Shown: one piece after another, positions 34,966 through 46,120 of the stretch
Position numbering within the stretch: the first letter of the stretch is position 1
How the letters are laid out: every line of letters begins with the position of its first letter
Assembly (NCBI GenBank): GCA_030762175.1
Contig: CM060831.1
Location: forward strand, 77,972,001-78,036,000
Direction of reading: 5' to 3'
Length of the DNA: 64,000 nt
DNA from: Metallyticus violacea
Lineage: Eukaryota; Arthropoda; Insecta; Mantodea; Metallyticidae
Position numbers and translations under genes: made by a program
Notes under the pieces: model-generated
What the model saw: only the letters and a program-made list of their open reading frames with translations
Databases searched by the model: none
What the model was told of the DNA's origin: nothing

Positions 34966-37135
34966 TAAATTTATTCCAGAAATTTTGAAACGTTCCTCGT
35001 TTCAAAGAAATGTTTCGTATATTTCTCTCTGGGAGAAACGCTTGCTAAATATCAGCAGAATGCTAATAGTGATAATTAGTGGCTTTAAGCACGTTTTGAG
35101 GAGGGGTTAAAATAAAAAGTTGTATATATTATTACAATTTTTGTATATATCACACTAAATTTATGTTTGAAAACGTAATTTTCTCACGCTGTGTAGTATG
35201 GCGCTTGGACTAGCGCAATAATGTAATCAGCTGTTATTTTCATGTTGCCAACATATTTAATGCAAATACATTTTAGAAACAAATTTACGTAGGTAATGTC
35301 AGTAATTTCCTGTGGCTTCATTTAGAGACTGTCGAGAGGAATGTAATACTATAAAATATGTAACTTATATCTCATTAAATATATTGATTCCGTATTAAAT
35401 CAAAGTTGGTAACACTGGAGTGTTATAAAAGTGTAATAGCACCGACTATTTACAAAATACAGTGTCTAGTTTGAATGTCTTGTGCTAAAATAACTACTTT
35501 TAATATGATCTCAGTGAAAATGTAATTTAAGTAAAATATTCGTAAAATATTATAAAAAAAGGCATACCTTTTATTTCTTTTTATACTAAGGGCGTATGGT
35601 ATCAAGGATCTGAAATAGAAAGCATTTCAATCTAAACATTAAGATAAAATGTCTTTCACGAGATAATCATCGAGATTTCCGCAGATGCCGGAAGTTCGTG
35701 GTTGTCGCCGATAGTTTAGTGATTTTTATAATAGTCATGGTAGGCCAAAGATGTGTGGTAATTTTCAAAACCACAGTGTTTATATATCAAGATGATATGG
35801 TAGGAAATCAATAAGGCTTCTATTTTCTACAGTTTTTTAACTGAGACATTTATTTATTGCACGCTCATGCTTTAGAACATGCACAGCAATATGCCAACGC
35901 TTTATTATATACGATAAAAAAAATTGAAATACGCGATTTCAAAATTTATTCCATCCAAATGTGCGAAGTGCATGGATATATTTAGCAGCGACTTTGACCT
36001 ATGCATAAAGACCCTGTAATTTATATTTTAAAATATTTTCTCAAAAGAGAAGAAAAAAGTAATGTACGTACCCACTTTGAATTTTTGTGCTTTTAATGTT
36101 CATAATTGGGTAAAATATTAATTTTACTAAAAATGTAACACAAAAACCTGACTACTCAGTTTTATTAATCAGAGTAACACCCACTAAAAATGACCCAATC
36201 ATTTGTAGAAGAGAGATCTTGAACATTCTGAAATGTGTTCAAAATAATTTTGCGAGAAATTGAATTTTTGAGTTCGTTTACTGATTAAACAGAATTCTTT
36301 GAGCACAGTAATTTAAAAATCTCAGTCTTTTAAAAATGATTCTAATTCATGGAGTACCAAACGTTGTAGGGCCTTGAAACTTATGTTAAAAAGCAGTGTT
36401 GTGATTATTTTGCCCCCCCCCCCAAACTGAAACAAGTATATATTTTTCACCAAAATTGCCCAATTTTTACTTATTGTACTCCTTATAGACACAATTAAAT
36501 ATTTAAATAGCGTTGTAGTAGTGATTTGTTTCCAATGACGAGTTAATAAAAATGAAAGTTACAAGGCATGTAATGGCCGAGAGCAACATAATGAAACGAT
36601 CTCTTCATTTTGAACAAAAATTTTATTAAATGTCTCCGAGAGGGTTCGTGCTATTCTAATTCCACTAACACGACTTATAGTTGTGCCCTGTTCTGATGTA
36701 CTGCACTTTACTGTTGGAGGAGGTTGCCCCCATTGGCCACGGATGCTCTGCAATATAATACCAACAGTGTGCGTTTGAGTACTACAGACCGCCCAGTTAT
36801 CTGAGCTGCGAGACAAGGTAACAAGTGAGCGTAGCCAAGCGATCTGCATACCTCTGCTGATATAATAAAAGCAGCTGTACTGCATTGTTATTTAGCGCAC
36901 GTTTCTGTTTTCGATATCTTCTCGTGATTTTAATAAACAATTATCGTAATTTTAGACAGGTATATTTTTTCGCGCTTAAATTTAAGTTAATGCGTAATGT
37001 ACACATGATACTAAGTCATTGCCGTTATTTTCGGTTTCCGCACATGTGAGAGGTGTGAAAGTTCAGACGTGTTCAGTTCCGTCTATAGCAAAACGGAGCT
37101 TACACGCTACGAACAACATGCTACTCTGAAATTCA
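34966..37135. other. Gene-free AT-rich sequence
   Basis: A C run of about 11 lies at 36414-36424. A minus-strand frame at 36559-36885 (108 codons) has no recognisable similarity. Confidence 0.5.
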
Positions 37136-37139
37136 CATA

Positions 37140-37895
37140 AATCTACTTCTGAGGCCTATGCAATATTACAGGAGATCTATGAAGAATTTGTTCTTCTGTA
37201 TATCACAGTTCGATGATGGTTTAAAATATTTAGAGGGGAGGCAATCAATAGCAAAGAAACGTGGACCCGACGCTCCAGAAGAAAAAGTTAAAACCATTAC
37301 TGTCATTGTGAAAGATGATCGTCAGAAAACCTTCAGAAATTCTGTCAGTTTCACTGGATGCCAACCATATACAAGTTGCACATGCGCGGTGGATTCCAAG
37401 ATTGCTGAACATTCGTGTCAGGTCAGCATGCAGCTGAAGATGATGCGCAGTTTCTTTCTATGCTAAATTGCTACATCATTTCTATCCTCAGAGAAACAGC
37501 AAAGTTCAGTGTAGAAATTTCCATACCACCATAAAAAATACCAAAAGTGGTTGCTCCTACTGGGCAATTATGTCATTTCATTTTTATATATTCAAGGAAT
37601 TATTTGCCTGCACAAACAATTTAAAGAGAGATGCCCTGAAAACTCTGCAAGGTAGCAAGGGATCCCTTTGCGTGCAAAAAAGTTGGATAATGCCGGGTGC
37701 ACATAGCAAATGTTGTCAGTATGAAAAGTGCCCCTCACCACCATCTTCATGAGAGAAATTTCCGTCCTTAGAAGTTGTGGTAAAGGCTGCGGAGTCGATA
37801 CTGAAAGAACTGTCAAAAAATGGTTTCCAGGAAACGCTGGAGAGATAGAGAAAGATGATTAAATTTAAGAGGATGGATAAAGTGAAAAAAGTATA
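37140..37895 (+). pseudogene. Mariner transposase relic
   Basis: Islands of mariner similarity on the plus strand: the N-terminal piece YAILQEIYEEF near 37155, EGRQSIAKKRGPDAPEEK near 37235 (the usual GR.S.EDD.R.GRP region), KTITVIVKDDRQKTFR near 37290, RWIPRLLNIRV near 37390, and a C-terminal VVKAAESILKELSKNGFQET near 37780 followed by LER, stop, RKMI. Catalytic motifs in between are too decayed to call. The frame shifts at least three times. No inverted ends were found. Confidence 0.62.
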
Positions 37896-38084
37896 ATGAT
37901 CTGTATTGAATTTATAAATATTGTTTTACGACAACAATGGAAAATATATGTTGGCGTATGGATCGACACTGTAATATATATGGTACCCCTTTGTTTGCGA
38001 ATTATTTGCTACTAGTTCTTTTAATTTCTTAATAGTTTAAATTTAATAGATGTAACATTTAAATTCGCAACTAGATGTAACATT

Positions 38085-38530
38085 TCCTAAGTTTTTCTTG
38101 CCTTGGAAAGACAGTCCAGATAACTTTAGATTGACGGGGACAGAGAAGAAACTTCGGTACCTCAGCAACAATAGGGACACCTCCGAGAGGAAGGGATAAA
38201 GCAAAGGATACACCCCAAGGGCGATGGCATATGAACGTAGACGAAGTCATTAACATCGGTTCTAGGTTGAGCAACCAAACGCCGGCGGAGACCCTTCCTC
38301 CAAGGAATTCCGAGTCCCTTAGAAGGGCCGTTCCACACCAGTCGCCGAACAGAAACCGCCGCACGCAGTACAAACTCGACTCGCCTGGCGCTTTCAACCC
38401 AGCAATCAAATGGGAGAGCAGAAAAGTGGTCGAAAAGTAAGATCCATCCCAACATTCGTCTAAGCGACCAGGGAAAACCCAAAAATCAGGATGGCTGGCC
38501 CCAAGGGATTTGAACCGGAAGCTGCCGAAT
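38085..38530 (-). mobile_element. SINE-like repeat family C
   Basis: A minus-strand copy. Its head, at the right end, contains GGTTCAAATCCCTTGGGGCC as box B, preceded by GGCAGCTTCC. The body runs leftwards through CCTGGTCGCTTAGACG, CTGGTGTGGAACGGCC and CCCTTCCTCTCGGAGGTGTC. GC content is clearly above the flanks. Overlapping open frames on both strands (about 106-112 codons) are by-products of this repeat and of its GC content. No TSD was found. Confidence 0.5.
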
Positions 38531-39402
38531 CGACGAAGTCTACACTCATCTGCGTCTCTATTATTTCATTCTTCTCGAAGAACGTGAGACGTTAACACTT
38601 TAATTTATTTCCATCACAGTTCTTTGTTGTGACACACTAACGTTCTGCTAACGAAAATACGAGTTAATTAACTTCATTTCCCTGGGATGCTGCGCCCCTA
38701 CGCCTGATGGGCAGAATTTTAACCTTACTCTCTACTTTCAGATAGATTTAATTTTTTTTGTATATAATAAATATAAGTTACTCTTTTGCTCGGGAGGACA
38801 AAGGGCTCAATGCATTTATTTTTAAACTGAAATATTAATACACTTACGCCTTTCAGCTCCAGATGAGATCATTTTTTCGGTACAGGCATAATGGATACTT
38901 ACACTGCAAATATTTCTATACAAGGAGCCCACAGATACACTTTTATTAAAATTATACCAATAAACTCTGTTAGTGAACTGTCTGAAAAAAATTACGTAGA
39001 TAGGTTTCAATCCCACTAATGCATTAGATAACATTGTCAATTTCCTTAAGGCTCCTAAACTTTCAATAATAATAATAATTACATTATTACTATTAAAATG
39101 ATAACAGTCATTGACCATTAATTAAGAGAAAGCTTCTCAACTTTTATAAACAATAAATTAAAAAGGAGAACAAATGTAGTAAATAACGAAATAACAGAAC
39201 TTAAGACCTGTTTCTGGAATCACTTTTAGACCCAGATACAAAGGTTCGCTTAAAAGTAGGTTTGCCATATTTCCCAAAAATTGTAAGTCGTGTGACACCG
39301 CCCTAATGTAAAAACTTCCTTTGTTTGATAACAAACTACCAAAATAAAATTAACTGCTAACATTTCAATTTGGCACGTTTGGGTTTATTGGAAAAACAAA
39401 CT
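38531..39402. other. Gene-free AT-rich sequence
   Basis: A minus-strand frame at 38822-39118 has no recognisable family. Nothing else was seen. Confidence 0.5.
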
Positions 39403-39592
39403 CTGAAGTGCGTGAAACGGCCATGAATTTTGCTCTGCGGCCTCTTGTTTCAGGTTTGAGGTTCTTTTACGAGTTGCAAATCTACGACACGGGCCCCACT
39501 ATACTTAGGATTTTTACGCTCTAAAAATTCATCGACTCAGGCCGGTTTTGAACCCGCTATCCTTGGGTCTACGAGGCAAGTATGGTTATAGA
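39403..39592 (-). mobile_element. SINE family A, decayed copy
   Basis: Minus strand. Recognisable blocks are GTGAAACGGCCATGAATTTT, TTCAGGTTTGAGGTTC, TACTTAGGATTTTTACGC and a box B region read as GGTTTTGAACCC. The head end and the CTTCCTTCGG hairpin are deleted. It is older than the TSD-bearing copies. Confidence 0.85.
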
Positions 39593-40218
39593 CTTGACTT
39601 TCAGTGATGCAGTGTTTTTGCATTATACAGTGAGTAATTAATTACATTTGAACACACATAATTAACTTCCTCTGTACTTTTCCTTAATTTTTTTTGTACC
39701 AAAACCATTTATTTGCATGACTTTCTGAGCCCAAGAAAAGAATAATGAACTCAACCAATAGTAAGGAAACTTGTCCAATTTTTTTTATCAAAATTATCTG
39801 GTAACCCTACTGGTTTGACAGCAAAAGACAGTAAAGGGGCAGGATACAAGTGCATTTATACCCGTGGCGGGACACAATCCGTGATCCACAGGTTACCATC
39901 GACTTATCACTAGAGTCGGCAAACTACAGGGAGCTCTAAAAACTGTCCATCGCGAACTCACTGCGCCTACAACGCTACACATCTTAAAACTGGGCACTAC
40001 AAATAAATTAAACGTTCTTACAGAAGGTACTGGAGGTGTAGGACATAAAATTTACATCTTCTTAAGAAGCTACTACCATTTACTATCGTCAGACAGCATC
40101 TTTTTCTAAAAGGGCAAGGTTTTGTAATAGGTGCCCAAGTGTTAAAAAGGTGAACTCTTGACTGCCAATAAGCGGACTCACTGTATTATAAAAAATAGGT
40201 TTCAATTCGTTCGGCGAC
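39593..40218. other. Gene-free sequence between two decayed SINEs
   Basis: Nothing recognised. Confidence 0.5.
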
Positions 40219-40441
40219 AGCCAAGATCGCGGGTTAACCCCCTACCAGGGCGAAAAAAAAATCTTTAAATAGGGAAGTAAAGGCGTGCGTCCAGTGTGGT
40301 AAATTTACATCACGTAAAATTATCTCAAATCTAAATGGGCGTCTGAGCAAAATTTATCGGGCGTTTCACGTCCTGAATTGAATAGGCTGCTGAAGACCAC
40401 AGACTTTAAAGGTGTCCATAAATAAATTAAAAAAAAAAAAA
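40219..40441 (+). mobile_element. SINE family A, decayed copy
   Basis: Plus strand. It starts within the head (CCAAGATCGCGGGTTAACCC, box B damaged), loses most of the hairpin region, then keeps AAATTTATCGGGCGTTTCAC and ends ATAAATAAATT plus about 12 A. It lies about 600 bp from the oppositely oriented decayed copy at 39.4 kb. Confidence 0.85.
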
Positions 40442-41335
40442 GACCGAAGAACTAATTTGATTATTCAATTAACTAGGAGACATTTCAATTTCAATCATTG
40501 ATATACTTTTATAAGCAGCGCCATAATCAGCAGAAATAAGAAGCCGGTATTGAATGAAGCCCAAAATAGATTGCATATAAGCAAAGCACCTCTTAAAATT
40601 CGGAAATACGACATGGATATTAAACAAAGAAGGAAATTTAAGAATAGAAGTAGCCTAAACACTGCTAAGATTTAAGAATAACAAAGTGTCAAATAAATTC
40701 ACAATTTAAATCAAAACAGAAAGCAAAGAATATGGTTCAGAAACTGATTATTAAATACAAAATAGAGATCATTCATAGCGGTATATCTTTTCTGTTCAGT
40801 TTGATTGTTGCAGTGGGATATTTTTCTAACCCCGCTCCCCTTTAGATATACTTCTTGTTTAAATTCCAAAGGTGGGATGACGCACTTTTCATTTCATTTT
40901 CTATTCTACTTGTTCATTTTACTGCTCACTGGCAGTTAGCTACATTTCCTTTCCGCTCATTGGCACTTTTCGACTATCACGGTGTTTGCAGTGTTGGATG
41001 TTGTACCTGTGGCTACGGGTGCAGAAAGTCTCTATTAAACATTTCCCAAGCTGTTATAGTTTCTTACGTTTGTTGTATTTTGAACGTCAGAGTGATAGTT
41101 AAATGCGCCACACTTTAGGAATTATTATGTAATGTGCATTTATATTTCAAGTCAATGATTGGATGTGAGTGTCTTACTTATGTTTATTTGACTTTGGTTT
41201 GTAAATAAACTGTTGTAAGCTTCACGTTAGTTTTATATTTTGGTTTATTATTGTGTGTAGGATTCTGGCTTTACTAATGTTTAAATTAAATACTATTACA
41301 CCCTCGTAAGCATATTTGTTGTGCTTGATCTTTGT
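40442..41335. other. Gene-free AT-rich sequence
   Basis: A plus-strand frame at 40855-41118 has no recognisable motif. Confidence 0.5.
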
Positions 41336-41337
41336 TG

Positions 41338-41630
41338 TTGATTTGGTTTATTTACGGACTCTCTTTAGCATCTCAGGTCATCAGCGTCCGATTCTATTCA
41401 GGACGTGAAACGGCCGATAAATTTTGCTCAGAGGCCTCTCTTTCAGGCTTGAGCTTCTTTTACGTGCCGTAAATGTACGACACGGGTTCCACGGCTTTAC
41501 TTCCCTTCCTTAGGAAGCCGTACTTAGGATTTTAACGCCCTAAAAAATCCATCGACCCTGGCCGGGATTGAACCCGCGATATTTGGGTTTAGAAGGCAAG
41601 TATGGTTACCACTACACCTCCAGCACCGAC
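41338..41630 (-). mobile_element. SINE family A, full-length
   Basis: A full-length minus-strand copy from the tail GATTTGGTTTATTTACGG to the head CAGCACCGAC. A probable imperfect duplication flanks it: TGATCTTTGTTGT near 41326 and TGATTCTTCGTTGT near 41631. Head changes (CACCTCCAGCACCGA for CACCACCAGGACCGA) break the acceptor-like stem, so internal promoter function is doubtful. Confidence 0.92.
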
Positions 41631-41634
41631 TGAT

Positions 41635-43123
41635 TCTTCGTTGTATCAACATTTTTGATGACAGTATTATTTATTTCTTTACAGTTTATGCAACTTCGAA
41701 TATCATTTTACCGGGTGTTAATGAACTACTCCCCAATAATTCTGGAAATTGTAGAGAGATCTTGGACAAGCAACTTGAGTTACAGACTACACATGCTGCA
41801 CAAAGAAAAACAAAGGAGTTATGCAGTGACAAAACTTAGATTAGAGGCTGATTAAAGAAAATGTGGTTCTTCTTGCCGCAGTGTCTTAGTATCTACTTTG
41901 AGAGCAAGAAATTTCGAATTTTCAATAGCTCGTTATCAGTTTTTTCAAGTTGTAATGCTATCTTTGTCTAACATCTCGTCACTGAACAACGTTAATTGAT
42001 TTATGAGTTGCATAGATTAGCCTAGAGAGAGATATCCGGTTTAACGGATACGGTGACGGGTGTGGTTTCGAAGATCAGAGGTTTGGATCTAATGGAGCGA
42101 ACTATTTATTTATTTATTTATCTATTGTTTTAATTGTACGAGAAGTATGACCATACATAAAATGTAATCAACAAGACTCGAACTACTAACGCCAGTATCA
42201 TTTACCACTGCGCCAAAACTTCCGTTTGTTATCGTTTCGAATAGAAGCTTCATAAGTCAACGGCGTACTGGTCGTAGAAACTTATTCATAATTTGAAATT
42301 TGAACAGAAAGATCATACGTTTTCTATCTCAAATTGCTTGTCTAATACCCCTCTACATCCTCTGAAATTATTTAAACATCCTGTACATACATTTTTTTTT
42401 TTTTTAACGTTTTCTTTATATTCTTCCCATTTTTTCCTCTCAACTTCCACAATTCATCCTTATTTGTAGTGCGCTTCCGCTTACAATGTTCTGGAATGTC
42501 CAGTTTGCAAGGGGGTGCTCTAATGAAGAAGCCCACTGCCACAAAAGCGATTTGTACCCTACGCAGAGATCCAGCTGTTCAAATGATCAGTTCTGCATAA
42601 AGCACAAGGAAAAGAAGGCAACTCAAACGATGGATGGACCTGTAAAAATTAAAGCGCGGTAGATAAGTCAGGAGATGAGAAAGATTAATTTGGTGTTCTA
42701 TTACTCTAAAACCAGACAAGTTCATAATTTTACTAAAATGGGTTAATGATATTTTCGGTATAATTTTACTAGATCAATTGATTTTCAGTGAAACTTGAAC
42801 AAATCTGACAGAACTTGCCATTATCATAAGAGCTTTCAGCCAAAACCTAAGTGGAAGCTTGAAAAGTGTGTTTTCATTTTCAATCAAAAGTAAATAAGTT
42901 CAAATGATTCTATTTAAAACCAAAATTAAACAGTTCCCTTTTGCGAAACCTCTTATAAGGCCGGTAACCTACTCCTAACCTTTTTGGAAGTACCGAAGAG
43001 ACCTGTTGTATAGAGTACAGTATCCTAGCTCCTCCCTTCTAAGGAAAAGCAACTTTCCTCTTTGTAGGTGAGCAGCACACACCTGCCACTCTTATGTTTT
43101 CCGCCGTGAATGAATATGATGGT
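41635..43123. other. Gene-free AT-rich sequence
   Basis: A (TTTA)n run lies at about 42100-42122 and a T run near 42392. A frame at 41655-41855 has no recognisable similarity. Confidence 0.5.
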
Positions 43124-43130
43124 GGTGTTG

Positions 43131-43135
<5 letters not shown>

Positions 43136-43161
<26 letters not shown>

Positions 43162-43430
43162 GTAGTGTTTAACGCCAGTTTCTCTGCTGAGGCAACACAG
43201 GCAGTGAACACTGTTGATAAATGAGATGAAATGATATATTGAGAAACGATTTTTATGGAAGGAAACGTTCCAGGCCTAAATTTTGAGTACCTCTCCGGCA
43301 TTTGCCATTTATAAGGACTGAGGAAAACCTGGAAAAACCTCAGTCAGGAAGGACGGTCCCGGCGGGATCCGAACCCTAGACCTCCAGCTCATGAGCCCGC
43401 GCTTTAACAACCTCGGCCACCAGGGGCGAT
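43136..43430 (-). mobile_element. SINE family B, full-length, with 12-bp TSD
   Basis: The perfect duplication GGTGTTGAGATT lies at 43124-43135 and 43431-43442. The left end is a run of about 26 T (minus-strand A tail), then GTGTTTAACGCCAG. The head on the right reads, on the minus strand, GGTGGCCGAGGTTGTTAAAG for box A and GGGTTCGGATCC for box B. It is the best-bounded family B copy. Confidence 0.93.
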
Positions 43431-43442
43431 GGTGTTGAGATT

Positions 43443-44005
43443 GAGAAGCCAAATGATTGTACAGTAGTTGATTTAGCTTTGCATGTTTAGAGGCAAAATA
43501 TAAAATTAAACCACTGCATTTTTGCAGGTCTATGAATGAAACACACAAGCTGCATCATGTTCTAATATTTGTACTTGCAGTTGGTTACAATAATTTACGT
43601 ATACTGCAAACAACACTAGTAACGGCTTGAAAGTTTGAGCGATTAACGTTCAATGGATAATACAATAAAGTTACAGCGTGCTATCAAATGTGGTTTTTCC
43701 TATTTGTGAGCCCCCGCTCGTTTGCTGCGCCGCGGAGGGGGTAGCAAGCCTGCTTGCTTACTTGTTGACCTTGCCGACTCTCGCAGTTCTAGCGAACGGG
43801 TGTGTGTTTTGTTCTTCGTTTCTTAATTTGATAGTATTCATAAAGTATGTTATGCCTCATGTGTTTACAATAGCACAGCATGTCTTTATGAACGATTCAT
43901 ATGTGTACGGTGCAAGAATCACAGGACAATTGTTTTTAGCATACCGTTGATTCTATTACTTACGTGAGTACCATACTATTCCCCCCCTTGTTTTTTCAGA
44001 GAATT
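43443..44005. other. Gene-free sequence
   Basis: A short GC-rich patch at 43.70-43.80 kb has no second copy in the window. It may belong to the transposon relic that starts downstream. Confidence 0.4.
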
Positions 44006-44009
44006 AACC

Positions 44010-44370
44010 GACGGTGAGCGTGATTATGCATTGTTTCAACAGGACCCTCGCACTGCGAATAATTCCATAACAGCAATTCACAATTTGTTTCCACAAGACA
44101 AAGTCATTAGTAGGGATTTGTCGCCACCCCCCTCCCGCCCGCCAATTTAATAAATAGAGATTATTATCTCTGGGGTAAATTAAAACATGTAATGCACAAG
44201 ACGACCACCATACAATAACTCAAAGATAATATTCGTCAGGAAATTGTTCGGGTTTCTCAAAATGAACTAAAACGAGTGATAAATGCTTTCCTAAAGATGT
44301 GCCAAAAGTGTGTAGCGAATGCAGGCAGGCGGTTTCAACACCTCCTTTAATGGTTTAGTAAGTAACGAGC
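44010..44370 (+). pseudogene. IS630/mariner-like DDE transposase relic, C-terminal half
   Basis: On the plus strand a LFQQDPRTANNSITAIHNLF island near 44030 corresponds to the FQQDG..AHTA region around the second catalytic Asp of this transposase group. VISRDLSPPPSRPP follows near 44105 (usual ISRGLWPPRSPDL), then YYLWGKLKHVM near 44163, LKDNIRQEIVRVSQNELKRV near 44220 and CQKCVANAGRRFQHLL ending near 44348. The last segments are in one frame for about 180 bases. The catalytic region is damaged: SPDL is lost, and a stop precedes the YLWG block. The N-terminal half was not found. Confidence 0.78.
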
Positions 44371-45654
44371 CTCTTAAATTGGTTTGTGCATTGTTGTATG
44401 GTTGGTTTGTTTTATTGTTTTACTCTCGTTAATCACAGAGACCCCAGCTGGTGGACGAGTGGCGCATTAGCCCACAGGCAAAAACACTCCGGAGGAAAAC
44501 AAAACAGATCGCACGGTACTCTATACATATTTGAACAGAGCTGACAACAGAATGCAATTTACAATATTAATTTGCAGGTACACCTTAATACGATCACAAA
44601 ATAAGTTCATATTATTGATTTGAGGGTCATTTTTAGATTTTTCCACTTCCTGTAAAGTAGATTGATGGACTTTCTGGTTTCGAACGGGAGCTTCACATTT
44701 ATATGTTATAGCTTTCGTTACATTTTATTTCTTCTTAATCTTCTTCCGTTGTTTGCATTCTTTTCTCTAAAGTACTGCATCGAACTATGCCCATGCAGGC
44801 AGTTTATTTTGGGAATCTTAGTCAACTGGTCCCCTAAAATGCAGGAACAGGGCTCATTAAACAATAACATTGTTTATATTTATTATTTATCACGTTAAGT
44901 TTCGAGGATGCCAGAGCATCAGTGCTCTCGGAGCATGTTCTGATTTATTTCGCATGTGCAATGCCGTAACGACAGGTCGTTTCTGCTGTCGTTCTATGCT
45001 GCATGCACATAAATCTTTCAGTTCCCAGTAAACATGGAGTTTCCCTAATGCCCCTGCTGCCTCAACAAATACAACAAAATGCCGAGTATGCAGTTTCCGG
45101 TATGCGTGGAATTCTAATAGAACAAAGGACGGACTTGGGATTTCCGGCAGGACAGTTACGCACGGAGAGAAGCGCAAAACACAAGCAGAGAATTCTGCAA
45201 GACAGCTGTACAATAAGTAAACATTGTTATTTTACAGAGGCTAGGCATTGCTCTTGATATTTCCGCTTATAAGTAAAACCAAGATTTGGGGAATGCCAAA
45301 AACAACGTCGAATACGCTTGTCAGTGTGTGGTTTTGAAAACAACAAAGATCATAATACTCGAAATGTTTGACTACAGGTTTTCTATAAATTAGCAGCACG
45401 CCGTCCATAACCCTCAGTAATGTTTCTTTAAGGTGAAGAAATCAAAATTTTGCAGCTCTCTGTAGCTTCAGGAATTTAGCAGGTTTAGATTTGGTGTTCA
45501 AGACATCAACAAGGAAATTTGCCTTCGGGCCTTTAGGCATTTCAGCAGTACAATGCGGAAGAGCTCTGTCTTTTATAAGCCTTTCAGGATTAACTCATAT
45601 TCCTGTACTAGTTCAATGCCATTTTCAGAAATTGTGTGTTCTATTTATTCCAAA
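44371..45654. other. Gene-free sequence
   Basis: Overlapping open frames on opposite strands at 44.89-45.26 kb have no recognisable similarity. Confidence 0.45.
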
Positions 45655-45737
45655 GAAGAGGAGGAGGAGGAGGAGGAGGAGAAGAAGAAGAAGAAGAAGA
45701 AGAAGAAGAAGAAGAAGAAGAAGAAGAAGAAGAAGAA
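45655..45737. repeat. (GAG)n(GAA)n purine tract
   Basis: About 8 GAG units followed by about 19 GAA units. The Arg-, Glu- and Lys-rich frames over it are artefacts of the repeat. Confidence 0.97.
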
Positions 45738-45794
45738 TGCATTTACATGCGTTCCATGCATTCCATCACTATCGAGCACTCATCTCCTTTACCC

Positions 45795-46120
45795 CGATAA
45801 CTCAAAAATATTGGTGAATCAATATGTGTTCTACCATAACATATCTTTCTTTTTCAAAATGTCTTAAGCATTCACACTTCCGAAGTTTACGTGGGCCATT
45901 CTTCCAGTCTATCTTCACTAGAAAAGGTGCATTCAAATGAAGGAAGGCTTGACATTTTTCTGAAGTTTGTTTGTCAGTTTCTCTGCGCGTAATAATTGCA
46001 TTTCGTTCAGGGTTTTAGCTTAAAATTCCTATGCAATTTCAGCAAAAGCTTGCACTTGATCATTACGAGATATTTCCTGAAATTAGCGAATCATTTTCTC
46101 TGGAATTTGTACATTCCTTC
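45795..46120 (+). repeat. Unclassified dispersed repeat, copy 1
   Basis: Shares ordered blocks with 48860-49330 in the same orientation: CAAAAATATTGGTGAATCAA (near 45806), GTTTACGTGGGCCAT (near 45888), GTCAGTTTCTCTG (near 45972), then a weaker AT-rich match. No coding similarity or terminal repeats were found. Confidence 0.7.

Noticed and set aside
38071..38482. Overlapping 106-112 codon frames on the minus strand
   Set aside because: They lie within the GC-rich family C repeat and overlap each other in two frames, with no recognisable domain.
44890..45257. Opposed 84- and 107-codon frames as a gene
   Set aside because: No recognisable similarity on either strand; overlapping antisense frames of this size occur by chance in balanced-GC patches.
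45491..45867. Open frames of 104-108 codons rich in Arg, Glu or Lys
   Set aside because: They exist only because a triplet microsatellite has no stop codons in those frames; flanking codons show no similarity.
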